From Chara braunii (Eukaryota; Streptophyta; Charophyceae; Charales; Characeae): 45,219 bases of DNA. The number at the start of each line of letters is the position of its first letter. Position 1 is the stretch's first letter. Of the stretch, positions 40,312 through 45,219 are shown one piece after another. The DNA is taken from contig BFEA01000292.1 of the NCBI GenBank assembly GCA_003427395.1, positions 1,648,124 to 1,693,342 on the forward strand, written 5' to 3'. The position numbers and the translations under genes are program-made. The notes beneath the pieces are model-generated. The model did no database searches, had not been told where the DNA came from, and saw only the letters and a list, made by a program, of their open reading frames with translations.

Positions 40312-41389
40312 CACTATTCGAGGAGTGATTTATGCAATTGTTCATTTGCCTTCATGACATTTTTATGTTGGATACACGATGCATTTTGCACATCAACGAC
40401 CGCAAGAGCATTGACATACACGGCGTTCTTCCGCTGCTTTTCGCCATCGCCAGCTCTACCGTGTAATGTGTAGGCAACCAACATTTAACTTTGATGCTTC
40501 ACTCTTGGAATGCATCGATCCTACCCTTTATCATACGTCTGAAGGTCTTGTTGATCATGCCCTCTTTCGGCAGGCTGCTGCACCCCGCAAGGGTTTCAGG
40601 GTTCATAAACTTCAAACTCTTCATCCGATTGGTTTCAATGCAGTCCTTCCAATGGCTAGACTGCTAGCTCCACGACGACACTTCCGCCCTCATCGTTGGA
40701 CACAAATGGGCCCTCGTCCCTTTGCTCCTCAGCCCCCTCTACCTCCTCATGCCTCAACTCCTCCTGTTTCCCTCCCTACCACATCTTTTGCTGCTTCATC
40801 CATTCCTGCACCGGCTGATCTTTCTCACGTAACACCCCTTTTACCAACACCCGTTGGCTCTTATGCTACACGCTTTTTATCTACACCCGCTCACTGTTTA
40901 CCACTCTTGCAAACACCTTTGGTTAGGTCCTTTGCTGTTGATCTTCGTCCGGGTCCCCAACTTATGATTCGTACCTCACTGCATCGTCTTCTCACTGAAG
41001 ATGCTTCGGATAATTGGTGTTGTCTGAAGGCTGATATTGAGCAAGCATCACCAGCATGGCGGATACGACTTTTGCAATGTCTTTACAATAATGTCTCCAA
41101 TGCAGNCATGACAACAGACATTCGAGAACTCGAATGCCTCATCCGAAAATCGCAGCATACCCGCCAGCGTTACACAACACAACCTCGTGACCCGTTTACT
41201 GACCACATCAAGGTTGTACATGCGCATGCAGTAGCTCGTGCTACAAACTTGCGTCATGTGTTACAATTGTCGGATGTAGTTGTATTGCAACCCGATCCTC
41301 AAGCAGCCACACATGTTCGTGTATGTGATAAACTGATGCCACTCACCCGTGTCGAGTTTTGTAACTTCACTGATATGGCCTTGAGTGTT
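40312..41389 (+). pseudogene. Unit 4 GIY-YIG remnant and N-terminal linker
   Basis: The GIY-YIG core has a TGA (GVIYAIVHLPS, stop, HFYVGYT, 40321-40376). The 316-codon frame from 40466 (one base N at 41106) is open through CIDPTLYHTSEGLVDHALF, the basic PRRHFRPHRWTQMGPRPF block, the Pro-rich linker, RPGPQLMIRTSLHRLL and NNVSNA, and runs across the S/L junction (about 41130) into the L part. This continuity is the best evidence that the nuclease segment and the RT belong to one N-to-C protein. It stops in the inserted sequence at 41414. Confidence 0.68.
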
Positions 41390-41983
41390 CACTTATGTAT
41401 AATTATTATCTTGTGAGTAATGCTTGTAGTGTTTCTTATGCTTCACATACCTCCGAAGTGTACTTAGGCTTCTACTTATTGTGATAGAGTTAAGCGTCAC
41501 AGTTGTATGTACCATTGTCACCTACCAGCCCTCACATCCATCATTAAAGAAAGTATGTGTTTCATTTATATTATGGAACCAACTGAGTAGTATTTCTTTC
41601 CATATCAAAAGCTAAACGATATGAAAATGTTAATTTTTTTTTGAACGTGCACGAAAATGTTGCTCGAACGTTACTTCATGCTTGGCAACAATCTTCCCAA
41701 CGTTCTAGTATAACCTGGAAACATTAAAAGGTAAGTGAAATACATAGTTGATAAACGACATTTCCAACATTAGAAGAATGTCTGTCGAGTTGTTCAGTGA
41801 ATGTTTCTCTTATATACTTAACGTTTGTTGTATTGAGCCAACGTTCAACTAATGCCTGTTTATCAGTAAAGGTTTCTTAATGCAAAGAAAGTTAGAATAT
41901 GGTGCATGCTCCATGTGGACAACTCATTATAAGCTGAAAAAATGTAATTATTATAAATTTGAAAAAAATGATTTTTTTATGTT
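41390..41983. mobile_element. 594-bp AT-rich insertion in unit 4
   Basis: Unit 3 reads GAGTGTT followed directly by GCTCCTGGC; unit 4 has 594 extra bases there, with GTT repeated on both sides (41387-41389 and 41984-41986). No ORF and no clear inverted ends. A three-base duplication would fit several DNA-element types, but the class is not determined. Confidence 0.5.
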
Positions 41984-43344
41984 GTTACTCCTGGCATGAC
42001 CTTACCTGACTCCTCGGATTGTGAATGTCGCACAACCTTTCCACATTGTTCTGATCTTGTGGATGACCATATTGTGTTTGTTGACTAGAATATCATCTCC
42101 CATGATAGCCTTCGCAAGATTTTTCAAGAAGGCTCGAAGTATCGGTCGAATGGGGAAACTGCCGATGTGCTACAAACACTGGCAAGTGGACTAGACGAGT
42201 ACATTGCCAATTACAAAAGGTTGTTGGCCGAATATTCTCGATCTGCTTCTTTCTCGTTTCTTTCTCAGGAACTAAGCAACTGACATTCTGCAATCCTTTT
42301 GCATTGTCAATCCAATGCATCTTCGTTCTCCAATCATGTGAGTCAGCCACGTTCACTACGTTCTACACATGCCTCCTTGCACCATCTTCAACCACACTTT
42401 GTCATTGTCCCTGTGGACAAAACATCACACAATTTGGCAATTTGCTGCAAGAATTGGTATCTATTTCAACTCTCTACCCATGTGGACAATCCCACTTATA
42501 TTCGTCCTCAAGAGTCCGTCGCTGATGTCCTTGACCACCATGCAGTGTGAAATCACCATTGGGGTTACACCCACACTGATACCTTACCTTACCTTTACCA
42601 TGTATTCAAAGCTCAAAAGCCTCCTCCAGCTCTTTGCAACATTCTTGGAGTCACAACACAAAATAATAGGGTTGTTCCCCCACGTGCTCGCCCTCGTCCA
42701 ACAATTCGCACCATTCATGAACGACCTTCTCACAAACCCTTGGCTAGCACAACGACTACTTCGTCGTATCTCAGCGCTGCTTTGCAAGGAGTGATCTCTA
42801 CTCTTCGCGAGAAAGACACTAAGCTCTATCAACAGGTTGGTGTTCGACTGTGCTGGATCATTCAGAGTGCCCATGAAGTGACGATTGACCTGAAAAACAT
42901 TGCATCGTCTCTTCGTGGCGTCTCTCCTCGCACTGTTGATTTTACCACAATGTACACCAACCTTTCTTATGACCACATTCTGAATAATGTGGCAAAAACT
43001 GTTGATGAAACTCGTGCTTATGCCCTTTCGGCAAGGTCGCACGCATTCACGCTGCGTTGCCCTCAACATGGTTATTCGATGACCTAGTTGTGGCCAACTG
43101 ATTCAGGCCTGGATACCCTTTCTGTTTCTCTGATTCTCCAACATCTTCGCTTTGTTGTACAAAACAGTGTCACTTTTCTATACACAAGAGATGACACGCT
43201 TTAGAAACAAATTATCGGTATTCCAATGGAAACGAATGCTGACCCAGAAATTTCTAATCTGACGCTGTATTGGGATGAAACACGCTTTGTTAATGACACT
43301 CGTCAACATGATCTTCAAGCTGCCCAACAATATGACTTCACCTA
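41984..43344 (+). pseudogene. Unit 4 pre-RT and RT (first part), broken
   Basis: DSSDCECR and the Cys/His block (about 42010-42075; GH is DH here), FVIVPVDKTSHNLAI (about 42397-42441), motif A VDFTTMYTNLSYD (catalytic Asp at 42938), then a degraded motif B (QIIGIPMETNADPEISNL at about 43210: MGMNVGP has become METNADP). Stops and shifts occur at several places. It matches unit 3 block by block. Confidence 0.68.
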
Positions 43345-43865
43345 CAACAGAAAAATTCCCACGAGAAATGAAAGTTGAAAAAACATTCCATAAAAAAAAA
43401 ATCCCTCATATTTATAAATTATCATTCCAATGTTCGTCCAATTCTAAAATTTCAGTTTTATTTGATAAGTTCTCGTCTAAATATGAGCTTTATCTTCCAA
43501 CTACATCTATTTGTTAAAGATGGAATGAAAGTCTGGATGAGTTTTTGAAATGTTTTAATTAAATTTTCATTCTACTCCAACAAATATCTTCTAATTTAGA
43601 TTAGATTAACCTATTTATGATTGAAAATCCTTACTTAGAATGAAAGTCCAATTAAAATATTTCCTGAACTCATCCCGACTTTCATTCCATCTCTAGCACG
43701 CAGTCCAAATAAGAAGGGATACCCTATTCTTGGAATGAAAGTTTGCAAATAAGATGAAAATTTTTAAAATTGGAATGTCATTTTTTAAGATGGAATGAAA
43801 ATTCAACATTTAGATTGTAATTTGAATATAAAATGATTATTTAATTCTGGGAATTTTTTTCGTTG
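43345..43865. mobile_element. 521-bp TA-flanked MITE with internal inverted repeat
   Basis: Terminal inverted repeats CAACAGAAAAATTCCCA (43345-43361) and the inverse at 43848-43865 (with CGAAAAAAATTCCCA), flanked by TA on both sides (43343-43344, 43866-43867). Removing the element restores the unit 3 sequence CACCTA-GC. Inside, 43519-43574 and 43636-43691 are an imperfect inverted repeat of 56 bp, starting GATGGAATGAAAGTC. No transposase. The TA duplication suggests the Tc1/mariner type, but the TIR sequence is not diagnostic. Confidence 0.75.
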
Positions 43866-44995
43866 TAGCGCCTTATTGATGATGTTCTTTCATGGGGACA
43901 ATTACCTCCTCCACCAGAACACTATGGGCTTGAGTGGAAGAAAACTACAGCTACAGATGGATCCTGTACGTTTTTAGGTATGCAGCTACGGGTCCGTTCC
44001 GATGGCTCGCTTCGCATGAGCAGCTTTGATAAAGCGGTTGCTTGGGACTTCCCTGTCATTCGTTATCCAAATGCAACCTCCAACATCCCTTCCCATCAAC
44101 CGGCTGGTGTGTTCACTGGGCAGTTGATCGGATTTGAACAAATCTGTAACAATTGGTAGGACTTTCGAACTGTGGCAACAACACTTACTCGTCATATGCT
44201 TTCGCGTGGGCATTCCCCACCAACCCTTGCTAAGGGGTGGACCTTCTACATGCACTCCCGTCAACGTCGCTATCCTACACATGTGACACATCTCTCTCAG
44301 TGGTTCTGACGCATGTTGTGATGGTCCGCATATCATCCAATTTCTTCTTTGCCCGCACGATGCTCTCGTCCTGCCCCTGCATACTCATCTGCTGCTACCG
44401 CAATTTCCACTGCTGCAATCTCCACTCCTGCAGTGTCTGCTGTTGCGGTTTCCACTGCTGCAGTGTCAATTGCTACAGTTTCCACTGCTACAATGTCCAC
44501 TGTTGCGGTTTCCACTACTGCAATTTTCATTGCTCGAGTTTCCACTGCTCCAGTTTCCGCTGCTGCGGTTTCCACTGCTGCAATTTTCAGTACAACAGTT
44601 TTCCTAACTGTAATTCCCCCTACTATAGTTTTTACTGCTACAACTTTCTGTCCTGCAGCTCCAATGCAAATAACATCACAATCTCTCCGACGCTCACGTC
44701 CTTCGCTTGCCCAATGCACCCCCCTCTCATCTTTGTCTGTGCTTGGCCGTGGATGACTGCGTTCGTCCTCACCACCCCCATCTCCTCCAAGGTCTCGCTT
44801 GCGAACAGACTCTCCGGTTTTCATTGACGACATCCGCGACATCGTCACTTGTCCGGGGATCAGCAACTTGTGTCTTTGTCTGCCCCGATTCTCTTTGTGC
44901 CTCCTGCAGGCAGCCGCCAGTCCCTAATCAGGATGCAGTCGCTGCCCAGAGTACACTCTCGACTCCAGGCACAGTCCCCACTTAGGATGCAGCCC
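43866..44995 (+). pseudogene. Unit 4 RT (second part), pentapeptide repeats and linker
   Basis: Motif C LIDDVLSWG (Asp pair at 43878-43883) follows the MITE directly. MQLRVRSDGSLRM and FPVIRYPNATSNIPSHQPAG then HVTHLSQWF continue in one frame, with three stops, into PAPAYSSAATA and about 13 pentads of the T-A-A-V-S type (44395-44600). This shows that the repeat is an in-frame extension of the RT. From 44829 to 44995 the Pro/Gln-rich linker follows. Confidence 0.65.
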
Positions 44996-45044
44996 TAAAC
45001 GTTGAGGGATTGAAACATGACTACCCGGATTGCAGTTGACCCCA

Positions 45045-45219
45045 CATGGAGTAGACCACATGGGGATCAACATTGTTCGGATGAACCACAATTTTGTGCT
45101 CCACCACACGCAGGGCACATGGGCGATCTGCAAATGACTGGGCCAGCAAACAACCCAACATAGTCTGGGCTTGCAACACGATCTGGGTGATCTGCAAATT
45201 GTTGGCCAGCATCCAACAA
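45045..45219. other. sequence after the end of PLE-B similarity, with a short direct repeat
   Basis: Similarity to unit 3 ends at CCACA (about 45045). The word GGCGATCTGCAAATGACTGG (45123) is repeated as GGTGATCTGCAAATTGTTGG at 45185. It may belong to a further element that runs out of the window. Confidence 0.4.

Larger units (their letters stand above)
39155..45044 (+). mobile_element. PLE-B unit 4: second long copy (S4 + L'), with two insertions
   Basis: It starts with AAGCACTGCCTTTTTCTTGT, as S2 and S3 do. Leader, GIY-YIG remnant and linker (39155-41389), an insertion of about 0.6 kb (41390-41983), pre-RT and RT (41984-43344), a TIR element (43345-43865), then the rest of the RT and TAAVS repeats (43866-44640) and the start of the linker. 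Similarity to unit 3 ends at about 45045, before the Josephin-like and RING-like parts, so either the copy is truncated or foreign sequence begins there. It carries more stops than unit 3. Confidence 0.72.

Noticed and set aside
1-45219. tRNA, rRNA, CRISPR, bacterial operon or phage features
   Set aside because: No cloverleaf, rRNA signature, regular spacer array or ribosome-binding-site-led gene series was seen; the window is eukaryotic repeat sequence.

Overview
The window is an accessory, repeat-dominated stretch of a eukaryotic nuclear genome. I see no intact host gene, no rRNA or tRNA gene and no CRISPR. Almost everything recognisable is a decayed transposable element, nearly all on the + strand, often nested. 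The mixture points to the green lineage: plant-type L1 LINEs ending in a zf-RVT-like domain, a plant-style tRNA-iMet primer site, Tourist-like TIR elements with TTA duplications, and Penelope-like elements (PLEs) whose GIY-YIG domain lies upstream of the reverse transcriptase (RT). A charophyte such as Chara is my guess; this is inference, not proof.

Layout. 1-600: poly-C edge and unassigned sequence. About 610-9866: a long degenerate L1-type LINE (ORF1 with zinc knuckle, apurinic-like endonuclease, RT, zf-RVT, A23 tail), interrupted at 5809-6825 by a TIR element. 10204-14627: a second, AT-richer and 5'-truncated LINE of the same clade, cut by a Tourist-like element (M1 copy A) that runs into an assembly gap (14965-15639). 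15924-16345: M1 copy B. 16977-18301: local duplications and a second candidate TIR element. 18584-26455: M1 copy C, a TTA-flanked element expanded by insertion of a complete PLE (PLE-A, 20569-26300) with direct pseudo-LTRs, gag-like ORFs, GIY-YIG and RT. 26461-29075: probable 5' LTR, primer-binding site, a leader full of GCTGACGTGGCA-like repeats, and the start of a gag-like or unknown ORF. 29076-45044: an array of a second PLE family (PLE-B): two 5'-only units, one near full-length unit, then a second long unit broken by two insertions.

The most interesting part is the 3' end of the near full-length PLE-B unit (about 36.9-38.7 kb). After the RT come an in-frame pentapeptide repeat (TAAVS-like), then a region whose conserved blocks resemble a Josephin-type deubiquitinase, then two tandem RING-like Cys/His fingers with matching ligand spacing. 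A retroelement carrying a ubiquitin-linked module of this kind is not one I know to be described. Both PLE families place GIY-YIG before RT (the permuted order known from the Naiad/Chlamys group) and share a DCxC...GH(V/I) motif upstream of the RT. All copies are broken by stops and frameshifts, so these are fossils. Domain calls rest on motif reading only.
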